This document shows, piece after piece, positions 8,871 through 18,305 of a stretch of DNA of 63,054 nucleotides. The stretch spans positions 1 to 63,054 of the forward strand of contig CALLHY010000008.1 of NCBI GenBank assembly GCA_938009275.1. The letters are read 5' to 3'. This DNA comes from an uncultured bacterium (GTDB taxonomy: Bacteria > Cloacimonadota > Cloacimonadia > Cloacimonadales > Cloacimonadaceae). The notes under the pieces were generated by a model, which worked only from the letters and a program-made list of their open reading frames with translations, searched no databases and was not told the origin of the DNA. A program made the position numbers and the translations under genes. Position 1 is the first letter of the stretch; every line of letters begins with the position of its first letter.

Positions 8871-9917
8871 ATGCTAAAACGGATCCTTTTCATTAGCCTT
8901 ATAATTATGCTTGCAGCCTGCGGCAAGACACAAACCGGAAAAAGCCCAAAACCTCAAGCTAGGCAATCGTTAACCATTTTTTGCACCGATCACTTCCGTA
9001 AATCCGGCTTGGAAGCTACCATTGTGCCAGATTTTAGCAAAAAAAATAATTGCACAGTGAATGTAGTTATTTTCCGCAATGCTGCCGAGTTAGCCAAAGC
9101 CATTAAAGCCAGCGAGAATGTAGGTAAGTTTGACATTGCCATTGGCGTGGATAATGTTTTTGCAGCTTCCGAATCGCTCTATACTCATTTTGTTACCCCA
9201 GAGTCTTTTAATCCCGATCAACTAAGCAAAGACGCAATTAGTGACCCCGGCTTACGTTTGCTGCCCTATGCCTACAGCAACCTGTGCATTATTTACAACG
9301 AAAAAAGTATCACCGCCCCCCCACAATCATTTGGAGAGCTTCAAGATGCCCGGTATCTCAGCCAAATAGCTGTGTGTGATCCACACGAATCTGGAGTAGG
9401 ACGGGCAAGTCTATTTTGGAGCCTGGCACTATTTGGCAACGATGGTTATGAACACCTGTGGAAAAGCCTTCGCAAAAACATATACAAATCCTATCCCGAC
9501 CGCAATGAAGCCCTGGAAGCTTTAAAGAGTGGCGAATGCAGCCTGTTACTAAGCCTGAATACCATACCTGCCCATCTGAAAGAAATTGACCCTGCTTCCC
9601 GCAGTTTCGGCATATCGATGCTAAAAGAAGGGAGCTATCAATACACAGAAAACATCGGCCTTCATCGGGGCAGTGTTAATCACAAGACAGCCGAAAAGTT
9701 CATCTCATATTTCTTATCCCAGGATGCACAGAAGATGGTGATTTATAAGCTGGGCATGTTTCCTGCCAACAAAAAGACCCAGCTTCCCATGAGTTTTACC
9801 TCAATACCCCTTACATCATATTCGGTAAATAGCAAACTAAGCCAGGTCCAGATAAACGATTTCCTTAGCTCCTGGCTGTTATTCTGGGATAGACTGTTCG
9901 GCTTTCAAATATCATGA
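8871..9917 (+). CDS. Thiamine-binding-type extracellular solute-binding lipoprotein
   Basis: A 348-residue lipoprotein: signal MLKRILFISLIIMLAAC has a lipobox cysteine at residue 17. The rest resembles ABC-transporter substrate-binding proteins of the thiamine/iron class (TbpA/ThiB-like): VGKFDIAIGVDN, LLPYAYSNLCIIYNE, and a late GLHRGSVNHKTAEKFISYFLS segment. The ATG follows the permease stop by two bases. No ThiP or ThiQ homologue is in the window, so it is an orphan; it lies close to a kinase with an NMT1/THI5-like sensor, hinting at a thiamine-related role (inference). Ligand is not determinable from sequence alone. Confidence 0.8.
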   Translation: MLKRILFISLIIMLAACGKTQTGKSPKPQARQSLTIFCTDHFRKSGLEATIVPDFSKKNNCTVNVVIFRNAAELAKAIKASENVGKFDIAIGVDNVFAASESLYTHFVTPESFNPDQLSKDAISDPGLRLLPYAYSNLCIIYNEKSITAPPQSFGELQDARYLSQIAVCDPHESGVGRASLFWSLALFGNDGYEHLWKSLRKNIYKSYPDRNEALEALKSGECSLLLSLNTIPAHLKEIDPASRSFGISMLKEGSYQYTENIGLHRGSVNHKTAEKFISYFLSQDAQKMVIYKLGMFPANKKTQLPMSFTSIPLTSYSVNSKLSQVQINDFLSSWLLFWDRLFGFQIS

Positions 9918-10375
9918 AGCCAAAGCTGCACATAGTTTTATACGAACCAGAAATACCGCAGAATACGGGTAATATTGGCCGTTTGTGCGTGGGAGCAGAT
10001 TGCTCCTTGCATCTTATCAAGCCAATCAGGTTCATGCTGGATGATAAAGCCATCAGGCGAGCTGGGCTGGACTACTGGCAACACCTTGATCTCCACATTC
10101 ACAACAGCTTTGAAGACTTTTGCTCCCTTTTCCCAAATGGCAAAATGCACTTTGCCACCACCAAAACCCGCATTGGCTATTGGGATACTAAATTCAGCGA
10201 AGGGGACATTCTGATCTTTGGGCCAGAATCACGCGGGCTTCCAGAAAGCCTGCTAAATCAATACCCTGGTAGCTGCATCCGTATCCCAATGAGCGACAAA
10301 ATTCGTAGCATTAATCTCGCTAACTCAGTGGGAATTGTAATGTACGAGGCACTAAGGCAAATTGCAGCTAAGTAA
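9914..10375 (+). CDS. trmL: tRNA (cytidine(34)-2'-O)-methyltransferase TrmL
   Basis: SPOUT-class methyltransferase modifying the wobble 2'-O of tRNA-Leu species. The 153-residue protein carries the family signatures YEPEIPQNTGNIGRLC at the N-terminus, FGPESRGLPESL (motif 2) and IPMSDKIRSINLANSVGI (motif 3 knot). It overlaps the preceding gene by four bases (ATGA). A tRNA-Leu gene is present in the same window, although the known target isoacceptors are others. Confidence 0.92.
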   Translation: MKPKLHIVLYEPEIPQNTGNIGRLCVGADCSLHLIKPIRFMLDDKAIRRAGLDYWQHLDLHIHNSFEDFCSLFPNGKMHFATTKTRIGYWDTKFSEGDILIFGPESRGLPESLLNQYPGSCIRIPMSDKIRSINLANSVGIVMYEALRQIAAK

Positions 10376-10452
10376 ACCATTTTCATATTTATATTGCCCA
10401 TTTAGCACGGTTGCTTAGATTATCCAGGTATGCCGTGAACAAGGAATTAAGT

Positions 10453-12708
10453 ATGAAAACATTCATCAGATTGCTAGTCTTGTTCATCCTGTTTATGGCG
10501 GGTTGTGCAACGGCAAATGCAAACAGTCTCAGGCCTGTGCGTCTTCAGCTAAAATGGAAGCATCAGTATCAGTTTGCCGGTTATTACGCTGCCATAGAAA
10601 AAGGCTTTTATAAAGACCTTGGCATGGATGTTAAGCTCCTTGAAGCTAATCCAAACGAGACACCTTTCGACGCCGTATCATCGGGAAAAGCAGATTTTGG
10701 CACCTGCACAACAGACATACTGATAGCCCGCTCCCAAGGCCATAAACCCGTAGTTCTTGCTAATATATTCCAACACTCACCACACATTATCATTACCCTG
10801 GAGGATTCTGGGATTAGATTTGTGCACGATTTGAAGGGCAAACGCATAGCCGCTGAGCCCTATGCCGCAGACCTATATGCATTTCTGCTTGCCGAAGGCA
10901 TAAAACCCGCAAACATCCAGGTGGAAGAACTGAATTTTAGCATAGAAAAGCTAATAAAAGGCGAAGTTGATGCCATTACTGCCTACTCTACCGACGAAGT
11001 ATTCCCTCTGCAACAGGCAGGATACAAGCTAAATGTACTTTATCCATCCAGCAGTGGCATAGATTTTTACGGTGACCTTCTCTTCAGCAATGAGGAACTT
11101 ATAAAAAAGCAACCAAAGCTGGTAAGAGACTTTCGTGCTGCATCCCTAAAGGGCTGGGCTTATGCTCTTAGCAATCCCGAAGAAGTGGTTAACATCATAT
11201 ATAACAAATACAGTAACCGGCATACATTAGAACATCTACGCTTTGAAGCTGTGGCAACCCGAAGGTTAATACAACCCGATGTGGTAGAAATTGGCTATAC
11301 TAATCCCGGCAGATGGGAACATATAATCGCTTCATACCGGGCTCAGGGTTTTGTGAGTGAGAACTTTAAAATTAGGGGCTTGCTATATAATGACTATAAG
11401 GTGAAACGCTTCTCCATTCCATGGCGTCTGCTAACACTTTTAGTTGTCGCTCTTGTAGCAACCCTTTCTTTAGTGCTATTCTTCTATAGTCTAAACAAAA
11501 GGCTAAAGAAAGAGATTGCACGTGGAGACGCTGTGCGTGAGCAGCTATCGAGTTCAAACAATGATCTTCAGGCACTAAGGCAGGAGCTCCAGACTAAAAA
11601 CGCAACTTTAACCGGTGTTCTGGAAAGCATGCAGGAGATAATATTCTCAGTAGATTCGCAATTGTGCTTCACAAGCTTTAATAATAGATATGCTAAGGCA
11701 ATTAAGAAATTGTATGGCAAAGACATAAAGCTGAATGATAATCTGATGCAATATGTTAACGATGATGACAATAAAGAGTTTCTGCTTAACAATATCAACA
11801 CTGCCCTTTCAGGCAAACTGGCTGTAAAGCAGTTTTTCAGTGGTCAAACCCGTCTGAGCAAGTTTTTTGAGGTATACTTCTCCCCCATTCTTTCTCCAGA
11901 TAGCGAGGTAATAGGCGTTACCGTGCTGGCAAAGGATATAACCGATATCAAGAAACATGAAGAAGAATTGAAGTCTCTTAATGAAGACTTGGAAACACAC
12001 GTAAGAGAACGCACCCGACAGCTTATGGATGCCCTGGAAGAAATAGATAATCTTGCCTATTCGCTTTCTCACGATCTTCGCACCCCTTTACGAGGTATAA
12101 ACGGCTTCAGTTCGTTGCTGCTGGACGACTATGCCGACGTTTTAGACGATGATGCCAAGCGGCACCTCAACAGCATAAAAAAGGATGCCTTGCATTTGGG
12201 TGAAGTATTAGATGGCCTGCATGGGCTATCAAACGTTGCCCGTAAAGACCTGAACCTAAGCAATACTAACCTAAGCATTATCGCCAAACAAATTGTGGAC
12301 GGGCTATTACAAAATGTAGATAATCGCAAGATTGAAGTAGTAATCCAGGATGAGCTTATCGAGTATTGCGACAAGATGTTAGTAATTGTAGCATTAGAGA
12401 ATCTCTTGGGCAATGCGATCAAATTCACTGGAAAGGTTGAGCACGCACGCATAGAATTCGGCGCATTTCCCTCCGGTTCAGGACGTACCTATTATGTAAA
12501 AGACAACGGTGTGGGCTTCAATATGGAGCATGTAAACAAGCTATTCAAAAACTTCCAGCGTCTACACCGTAGCAACGATTTCGAGGGTATCGGCATCGGT
12601 TTGGCAACTGTGCGCAGGATAATTATTAAACACGGAGGCAGCATCCGTGCGGAATCATCTTCAGTAAGTGGCGCAGCTTTCTATTTCACACTAAACAAAC
12701 ATAGTTAG
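10453..12708 (+). CDS. Sensor histidine kinase with NMT1/THI5-like periplasmic domain
   Basis: A 751-residue membrane kinase. Residues 1-20 form a signal peptide with a lipobox-like FMAGC. An NMT1/THI5-like binding domain (about 25-310; LQLKWKHQYQFAGYYAAIEKG is diagnostic) follows, then one membrane segment near 320-345, a coiled coil, a PAS domain (about 385-500), a dimerisation domain with phosphoacceptor His540 (SHDLRTPLRG) and a HATPase domain with VALENLLGNAIKF and GIGIGLATVRRI. The start at 10453 is preceded by AAGGAA; the upstream TTG at 10411 lacks a good site. NMT1 domains bind hydroxymethylpyrimidine-like or related small ligands. No partner regulator is adjacent. Confidence 0.88.
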   Translation: MKTFIRLLVLFILFMAGCATANANSLRPVRLQLKWKHQYQFAGYYAAIEKGFYKDLGMDVKLLEANPNETPFDAVSSGKADFGTCTTDILIARSQGHKPVVLANIFQHSPHIIITLEDSGIRFVHDLKGKRIAAEPYAADLYAFLLAEGIKPANIQVEELNFSIEKLIKGEVDAITAYSTDEVFPLQQAGYKLNVLYPSSSGIDFYGDLLFSNEELIKKQPKLVRDFRAASLKGWAYALSNPEEVVNIIYNKYSNRHTLEHLRFEAVATRRLIQPDVVEIGYTNPGRWEHIIASYRAQGFVSENFKIRGLLYNDYKVKRFSIPWRLLTLLVVALVATLSLVLFFYSLNKRLKKEIARGDAVREQLSSSNNDLQALRQELQTKNATLTGVLESMQEIIFSVDSQLCFTSFNNRYAKAIKKLYGKDIKLNDNLMQYVNDDDNKEFLLNNINTALSGKLAVKQFFSGQTRLSKFFEVYFSPILSPDSEVIGVTVLAKDITDIKKHEEELKSLNEDLETHVRERTRQLMDALEEIDNLAYSLSHDLRTPLRGINGFSSLLLDDYADVLDDDAKRHLNSIKKDALHLGEVLDGLHGLSNVARKDLNLSNTNLSIIAKQIVDGLLQNVDNRKIEVVIQDELIEYCDKMLVIVALENLLGNAIKFTGKVEHARIEFGAFPSGSGRTYYVKDNGVGFNMEHVNKLFKNFQRLHRSNDFEGIGIGLATVRRIIIKHGGSIRAESSSVSGAAFYFTLNKHS

Positions 12709-12788
12709 CTTGTTTTACAACCCACTTTTCGATACCCTCTTGTAACAGCTTTTTCCCGCTAGCACCGTGATTCAATTGCGGTAGCATA

Positions 12789-12836
12789 ACGGATGAAATA
12801 CGCATCTCATTAGTAATTCATCCGTATTTCATCCGT
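12789..12836. repeat. Perfect 14-bp inverted repeat downstream of the NMT1 kinase
   Basis: ACGGATGAAATACG at 12789-12802 is the exact reverse complement of CGTATTTCATCCGT at 12823-12836, separated by 20 bases. A partial third copy of TTCATCCGTA adjoins. No T-run follows, so this is not a typical terminator, but it may mark the kinase transcript end. Confidence 0.6.
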
Positions 12837-12890
12837 AATTCGTTCAAGGAAAGTGTCCCGTCCTAAACCGAAATCTAGCAAGCCAGTAAC

Positions 12891-13217
12891 TGTGAGTGCC
12901 TTATAGATAAAGAATTGAAGCTTCTATTAACCTGAAAGAATCAGGTGTATTCTCAGACTAATAACCTCTCTATGTTCTCAATATCTCAATAATCCAATAA
13001 TCCACAATTCACGAGTCCATCACGAGTCCATCCTGAATCCAACTCTTAAAACCTTAACATCCCTTACTCGATCAAGGAAGCAATGTGTGATGATACTGCC
13101 ACACTCCTGCCGCGATCACGCCGCGTTGTGGCAGAATCGCGGCGTGGTCTCGGCATAATTGTAACACAGTGCTTCCTTGATGAAGAGAGGAACAATAGGG
13201 AGAAAAGGGGGAGGTTC
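12891..13217. repeat. Dispersed structured element A, copy 1
   Basis: About 330 bases recur at 40591-40980. Shared blocks include GTGAGTGCC, CCTGAAAGAATCAG, GACTAATAACCTC, CACGAGTCCATCCTGAATCC, TTAACATCCCTTACT, the whole hairpin region and GAGGAACAATAGGGAGA. Outer 18-base arms (13071-13088 and 13164-13181, one mismatch) begin ATCAAGGAAGCA. Inside them GATCACGCCGCG (13114-13125) pairs with 13138-13149, with one G-T pair. The 12-base loop contains TGTGGCAG, complementary to CTGCCACA at 13096-13103, so a pseudoknot is possible. I see no credible protein in it. The rest of the 12709-13479 spacer shows nothing else definite. Confidence 0.85.
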
Positions 13218-13479
13218 TTGTGGAGGTTCTTGGAGGTTCTTAGTGGAGAGTGGGGAATTAGAGTGGAGTTAGAGACATAGAACATGAGATGTTTAGGTTA
13301 AATATGTATATGTACAAACGCATGCTTTAGCTCAACAATGAATACCAACACCTTTACCAATAAGTGAAATAGCTCTAAGCAAACTAACAAGCTAATCTCT
13401 GAATGAAAAAAGGGGGGGATGCAGCAGGGAATTTCCATTTTGTGCCCAGATGTTTCCTGACTGCATGTAGTGATGCTTG

Positions 13480-14196
13480 CTACATTTCAGATAGAGCTTG
13501 CTTGATTATCTCATGCAAGTGAGTGGCGAGGGCATGTTTGTCGTGATAAATGGCATTCTGAGGAGTTATCGGGGGCATAATGCGCATTTTGAGATGGGTT
13601 TTGTGAATCTGTCTGTCTTTTTCCAGTATCTGCCAGCTTCCCTTCAATGCAAGAGGAATGATGGTGGCATCTGCCATAATAGGAAGCTTCAGGCTGCCCA
13701 AATGAAACTCGCCCATGTTGTTACTTCGGCTGCGCGTACCTTCCGGGAAGATAACCATCGGATGACCGGATTTAATCACCTCAGCACTGGTTTTAAAGCT
13801 GTCCATCGCCTTGCGGGCACTGCCTCTATCTATGAATACACAAGGGATTTCACGCATCCAATGGCTGAGAATGGGAACCTTGAACAGCTCTTGCTTGGCG
13901 ATGAAGCCGGAGGGAATGCCAATGAAACCCAGCACCATGGGTATGTCGAACATACCTTGATGGTTGCTGATAAAGCAAATGTTCCTATGCTCTGGCAAGT
14001 GTTCCTGTCCCTCAACGCTTATCGTGCTACCGGTGCTGAGAACAGTTGTTCTTGCCCAAAAGCGCACAACCTTCTGAACCCAATTATGATATGTCTGTTT
14101 GGGGAATATCAGCTTTAGTACTACAAAAACTAAGTATGCCATCATGCAAAACAGCATGAATGAAATAAAGAACACTTTCCACATTAAGGATTTCAT
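13480..14196 (-). CDS. plsC: 1-acyl-sn-glycerol-3-phosphate acyltransferase (PlsC family)
   Basis: Adds the second acyl chain in phosphatidic acid synthesis at the inner membrane. The 238-residue protein has an N-terminal hydrophobic segment (about 7-30), the catalytic HX4D motif SNHQGMFD (near 79-86), the substrate motif FPEGTRSR (near 150-157) and a conserved proline region (IIPLALKGSW). It starts 11 bases after the deacetylase-like gene and is the last gene of the long minus-strand run that starts at adk. Confidence 0.92.
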   Translation of the reverse strand: MKSLMWKVFFISFMLFCMMAYLVFVVLKLIFPKQTYHNWVQKVVRFWARTTVLSTGSTISVEGQEHLPEHRNICFISNHQGMFDIPMVLGFIGIPSGFIAKQELFKVPILSHWMREIPCVFIDRGSARKAMDSFKTSAEVIKSGHPMVIFPEGTRSRSNNMGEFHLGSLKLPIMADATIIPLALKGSWQILEKDRQIHKTHLKMRIMPPITPQNAIYHDKHALATHLHEIIKQALSEM

Positions 14197-14207
14197 ATAA
14201 TCTTCTC

Positions 14208-15653
14208 TTAGTAGCTGAGATTAACCCATTCTTCGTAGATATTATGAAGAGAGGTTATCCAGCCACGCTTTTTTAGTGCGTAGTCGATGGTTTCCCAATA
14301 CAGGCTTCCCCAAAGAGGGAAATCGATAGGATCAAAGCTAGTGTTATGCCACAGAAGCGATACATGGCTCTGATACTTTGCTGCCACATCGATTAGCCTG
14401 CGCAATGAACGCTTTGCGGCAAAGTAGTTCATATTCATTGCCCGATGAGAATAAAGAGTGGTGTCCATAACAATCAATGGTATTTCCAAAACTCTGAAAG
14501 GCCTGTTCTCCTCTATATTGAAGGGAAAGAAGGGAAAGGAAATGCCAGCCCGAAAACCAATATTTTCCCAGTAACCCAAAGTGGAATCGTATTTTATGCC
14601 AGCCGCTTCTAATATGGAGAAACTCTTTTGATAATTGAAGTGCAAATAATGGGTTCTGTATCCTGTGGGCGTGAAGCCTAGTTCGCGAAGACGGTTTAAC
14701 TCCACTTGCAAGGCTTCAGCGTTAAAAGCAGATTCAGGGCTACCATGCAATCCCACTTCTTGTTGCCCAAGCAGGTCGATAATCTGTTCACGAGCTTGAA
14801 TATCGCTAATGTAGTTCTGCCGTTTGTCCTCAAAATCGTCCCGAGCTAGCAAAAACCAAGTAGCTCGCACGCCCTTATCATTTTCTCTTCTGGCAAGGGA
14901 TTTCATTGTTTTCCAAGGGCTATACATCAGGTTTTTATGCAGCAGATGCCCCAGAATCTTATATATGGCATTTAACGGACGTCCTAAGAATGTGCGCAAG
15001 TTATACTTAATGTTATCCAGTTTGGTTCTGCCATCCCAGTAATTCCAATAGTCAATGTCGTGAGAGAGAGATACGGCAAACTTGCGGTCTTCAGACCAGT
15101 TTGTGTCACGGATAAACTCTGGAGTGTATTTTTCCATGGCATACATAAGCATCTGGCAATATACATCCACCACTGGAGTTTCGGTAAAATCCCATCTATA
15201 TTGCAGGCTTTGCTTAAAATCTACCCTGCTCTTACCTTGATTATGGGCATCCAGTATGTATTCATGCCAGCAGGATAGAAAATAAAACCCACTGGCAATA
15301 ATGTCTTTTCGAAACACACAGCTCTCGTTTGCAAAGGAGAATATCCCCCCACCCTGAGAGAAAAGAAACGGTACGTGTTCGCTTCTGAACTTGCAGAAGT
15401 TCACGTCCTCCAGCGGATAAAGCTCTCTTCTGGAAAAGAACTCAGCAGTAGCTGGATCGTAATGAATCTTAAGCGGATATTCTCTTTCTGTAGGTTTGCC
15501 ATAATATAAGTGCGCACCATCATGGTGCTGACCGTATAAAAACTTGGGGCTAAGCCGAAGTATGTAGCAATAGGTACGCAACACAAACTCCGCCTTGGGT
15601 AAGTATTCTGGCGGCAGCGCAAGCAAGATGTTTATATTAGGATAGCGTTCCAT
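14208..15653 (-). CDS. Polysaccharide deacetylase-like protein
   Basis: A 481-residue protein whose C-terminal half (about 170-450) resembles the NodB/polysaccharide deacetylase barrel: SLSHDIDYWNYWDG supplies the Asp pair, EVGLHGSPESAF the His, and GYRTHYLHFNYQKSF the following motif. The N-terminal ~160 residues fit an accessory domain often seen in front of such barrels, which I cannot name with certainty. No signal peptide, so it is probably cytoplasmic and may act on a lipid-linked or nucleotide sugar (inference). It overlaps lon by 17 bases at its start and precedes plsC. Confidence 0.7.
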   Translation of the reverse strand: MERYPNINILLALPPEYLPKAEFVLRTYCYILRLSPKFLYGQHHDGAHLYYGKPTEREYPLKIHYDPATAEFFSRRELYPLEDVNFCKFRSEHVPFLFSQGGGIFSFANESCVFRKDIIASGFYFLSCWHEYILDAHNQGKSRVDFKQSLQYRWDFTETPVVDVYCQMLMYAMEKYTPEFIRDTNWSEDRKFAVSLSHDIDYWNYWDGRTKLDNIKYNLRTFLGRPLNAIYKILGHLLHKNLMYSPWKTMKSLARRENDKGVRATWFLLARDDFEDKRQNYISDIQAREQIIDLLGQQEVGLHGSPESAFNAEALQVELNRLRELGFTPTGYRTHYLHFNYQKSFSILEAAGIKYDSTLGYWENIGFRAGISFPFFPFNIEENRPFRVLEIPLIVMDTTLYSHRAMNMNYFAAKRSLRRLIDVAAKYQSHVSLLWHNTSFDPIDFPLWGSLYWETIDYALKKRGWITSLHNIYEEWVNLSY

Positions 15654-18033
15654 CTGCCCTTAGCATCTTAGATTTTCCATCACGCTTCTTAGCTGTAATG
15701 CCCTTTGGCTGTGTATTAGGGATAAGCAGCAGCTTCATAGCCTCGGGTATCTCTTTTACAAAGGTGATGTTCAATCCCTCCAGTATGTCTTTGGGGAAAT
15801 CGGATAAAGACTCACGATTCTCATCTGGTAATACTAGATTATTGATTCCGGCGCGCTTGGCAGCTAATAGCTTTTCTTTTACACCACCAATTCCGAGCAC
15901 CTTACCCTGTAAGGTCACCTCGCCAGTCATTGCTATATCGTGACGCACCTTCTGTCCTGTGAAAAGAGATGCCAAAGCAATGGTTAAAGTTATACCCGCA
16001 GATGGGCCATCCTTGGGCACCGCACCAGAAGGGAAGTGCACATGTACATCACCGGTTTCAAAATCCTTCGGGTTTATCTTATACTTCTTGCTGTTCGACT
16101 TAAGATAACTAACAGCGATGCGTGCAGACTCTTTCATTACATCACCCAACAAGCCAGTAAGCAATATATTGCCCTTACCAGGCATACGGGTGGTTTCGCA
16201 GAAGAGAATCTCCCCGCCATAACTTGTCCACGCTAATCCGGTTGCCACGCCTATTTCGGGCTTGCGGTTGGCAAGCTCAAGAGTATATTTACGCGGCCCA
16301 AGATACTTTGCAATATCGGCAGCCTTGATAGTCCACTTTTGCTTGCTACCCATTGCCACATCACGGGCAATTTTTCGGAAGATAGAGCCAATTCTGCGCT
16401 GCAGATTACGCACACCCGCTTCACGGACATAGTAGCGTATCAGCTCTTGCAGTGCAGGTTTAGTGAACACCAGCTCTTCACCCGCCAGACCATTATCCTC
16501 CTGTTCTCGGGGAATTAGATATGCCTTGGCAATCTCTATCTTATCATTCTCGAGATAGCTGGTGAATTCTATTATCTCCATCCTGTCCCGCAGAGGGGGC
16601 GGAATGGTTTCCAGCGAGTTAGCAGTAGTAATAAACATTACTTCAGAGAGATCGAAAGCCAGATTTATATAGTTATCTACAAAGTTGTTATTCTGTTCCG
16701 GGTCCAAAACCTCCAGTAGTGCTGAGGCTGGATCACCCCGAAAGTCTCTGCCAAGCTTATCTATCTCGTCCAGCATAAACACAGGGTTTGCCGTGCCCTG
16801 ACGCTTAATCTCCATAAGTATCTTACCCGGCATAGCACCAATATAGGTGCGGCGATGCCCGCGTATTTCTGCTTCATCGTGAATTCCACCCAGAGACATG
16901 CGGATGAACTTACGGTTAAGTGCTTTGGCTACTGATTTGCCTATTGAGGTTTTTCCCGTGCCGGGAGGGCCTACAAAACATAGTATTGGCCCCTTGAGGT
17001 GCCCTTTCAGCTTCTTAACGGCTATATATTCCAGAATTCTTGTTTTCGCTTTTTCCAAGCCGTAATGATCCTTTGCCAGAATTCGCTCTATCTTTCGCAG
17101 GTCAAGTCTATCTTTGCTATAGGTTGTCCACGGAAGATTTACTATCCAATCCAGATAGTTGCGGATAACACCATATTCACTGGCAGCGGGTTGCATGGTA
17201 GAAAGCCTTTCTAGCTCTTCGTATGCCACTTCTTTAACGTGGTCGGGGAGCTTATTTTTTTCTATCAGTTCGCGCCACTTAAACATTTCTTTGCTTACTT
17301 CGTCCGTTTCACCCAATTCACGGCGTATGGCATCCATCTGTTCACGTAGATAATACCTGCGTTGATCTTCGTTCATCTCCAGTTGGATGTTGCTGCGGAT
17401 ATGATTCTCTACCCGCATTTGGCGGATAAGTTCTGCAAGGCTGTTATTAAGATAGCGAAAGCGTTGTTTCAGATTGCTTAGCTCTAATATCTTCTGCCGA
17501 TCGGCTACGGGCAAGTCTATGTTTCCGGCTATTATGTCGGCTACTCTGCCAGCTTGTTTTATATTATTCAATCCGGATATCATTTCTCTGTTTAGCAAAG
17601 TACTTTCCTGAGATATCTTCTCCAACAGTTCTATAGCTATGGTTCTATATGCTTGAATTTCTGTATCTTCGGCGTTTTGCTCGGGTATAGATTCCACATC
17701 CACCATAATGAATGGATCTTTCTGCACCTTCTTTTGCAGCTTAATGCGGGAGGTGCCCTGTAAGAGCAAGGATATTGAACCATCCTGGTTGCGGAGCATA
17801 CGCAGTATGGTTACGGCTGTGCCAATGCTGGCAAGCTCTGTATCGCCGGAATCACCCTTTTCCACATCGAGAAAAAAGGCCATCAACTTGTCATTTGACA
17901 AGGCATAATCTACTACAAGTTTTGATTCTTCGTCTGTTACAACAAGCGGCATCAGCAGATATGGAAACATAACTACACTGCTTAAATGCAGCACCGGAAG
18001 GGTTCTGGGAATTCTATTATTGGTATCTTCCAC
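15637..18033 (-). CDS. lon: ATP-dependent protease Lon
   Basis: AAA+ serine protease for misfolded and regulatory proteins, 798 residues. The N-terminal LON substrate domain (about 10-200), a coiled-coil region, the AAA+ module with Walker A GPPGTGKTS (near 358) and Walker B FMLDEIDKLG, and the C-terminal S16 domain with catalytic Ser in KDGPSAGIT and Lys in GGVKEKLLAA are all present. The first ATG has a purine-rich AAAGGAG just upstream on the minus strand. A 272-base gap separates it from the upstream cyclic-nucleotide-binding gene, so it may have its own promoter. Confidence 0.96.
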   Translation of the reverse strand: MEDTNNRIPRTLPVLHLSSVVMFPYLLMPLVVTDEESKLVVDYALSNDKLMAFFLDVEKGDSGDTELASIGTAVTILRMLRNQDGSISLLLQGTSRIKLQKKVQKDPFIMVDVESIPEQNAEDTEIQAYRTIAIELLEKISQESTLLNREMISGLNNIKQAGRVADIIAGNIDLPVADRQKILELSNLKQRFRYLNNSLAELIRQMRVENHIRSNIQLEMNEDQRRYYLREQMDAIRRELGETDEVSKEMFKWRELIEKNKLPDHVKEVAYEELERLSTMQPAASEYGVIRNYLDWIVNLPWTTYSKDRLDLRKIERILAKDHYGLEKAKTRILEYIAVKKLKGHLKGPILCFVGPPGTGKTSIGKSVAKALNRKFIRMSLGGIHDEAEIRGHRRTYIGAMPGKILMEIKRQGTANPVFMLDEIDKLGRDFRGDPASALLEVLDPEQNNNFVDNYINLAFDLSEVMFITTANSLETIPPPLRDRMEIIEFTSYLENDKIEIAKAYLIPREQEDNGLAGEELVFTKPALQELIRYYVREAGVRNLQRRIGSIFRKIARDVAMGSKQKWTIKAADIAKYLGPRKYTLELANRKPEIGVATGLAWTSYGGEILFCETTRMPGKGNILLTGLLGDVMKESARIAVSYLKSNSKKYKINPKDFETGDVHVHFPSGAVPKDGPSAGITLTIALASLFTGQKVRHDIAMTGEVTLQGKVLGIGGVKEKLLAAKRAGINNLVLPDENRESLSDFPKDILEGLNITFVKEIPEAMKLLLIPNTQPKGITAKKRDGKSKMLRADGTLS

Positions 18034-18075
18034 TAAAGCACTCCTTTGTATAATAGTGATACCTATATTGATAAA

Positions 18076-18300
18076 TCACTTCTGTAAAAAGTCAAGTGGC
18101 ATAAATGGCCTTATTCTGGCAAGTAAAAAAGTAGGAGCCTGTTCATAAGGGTTATATACCAGTAAGTATTCTCCCTTTTCACACCACAATATCTTGCTTT
18201 CACTTTCGTTCGCCTGGCTATCAGGTATGCTTTTAACAATCTCAGAATTAGTCCTTAAGCTGATGCTATGCCAGGCAATTGTGGGATGTTCGTAATGCAG
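18076..18300 (-). CDS. Possible small protein upstream of lon
   Basis: An open frame of 74 codons with protein-like composition (contains ILWCEKGEYLLVYNPYEQAP and LLARIRPFMPLDFLQK) runs up to a TGA at 18076-18078. It has no ATG, GTG or TTG near its 5' end: it opens with CTG directly after an in-frame TAG, five bases past the stop of the cyclic-nucleotide-binding gene. It may be a real small cistron with an unusual start, a decayed remnant, or chance. I do not recognise it. Confidence 0.3.
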   Translation of the reverse strand: MHYEHPTIAWHSISLRTNSEIVKSIPDSQANESESKILWCEKGEYLLVYNPYEQAPTFLLARIRPFMPLDFLQK

Positions 18301-18305
18301 CTATG

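Noticed and set aside
10376..10452. TPP riboswitch before the NMT1-type kinase
   Set aside because: No CTGAGA or other conserved TPP aptamer core is present.
13064..13285. Two short opposing open frames across element A copy 1
   Set aside because: They follow from the inverted repeats; the arginine-rich frames have no ribosome site and copy 2 does not keep equivalent proteins.
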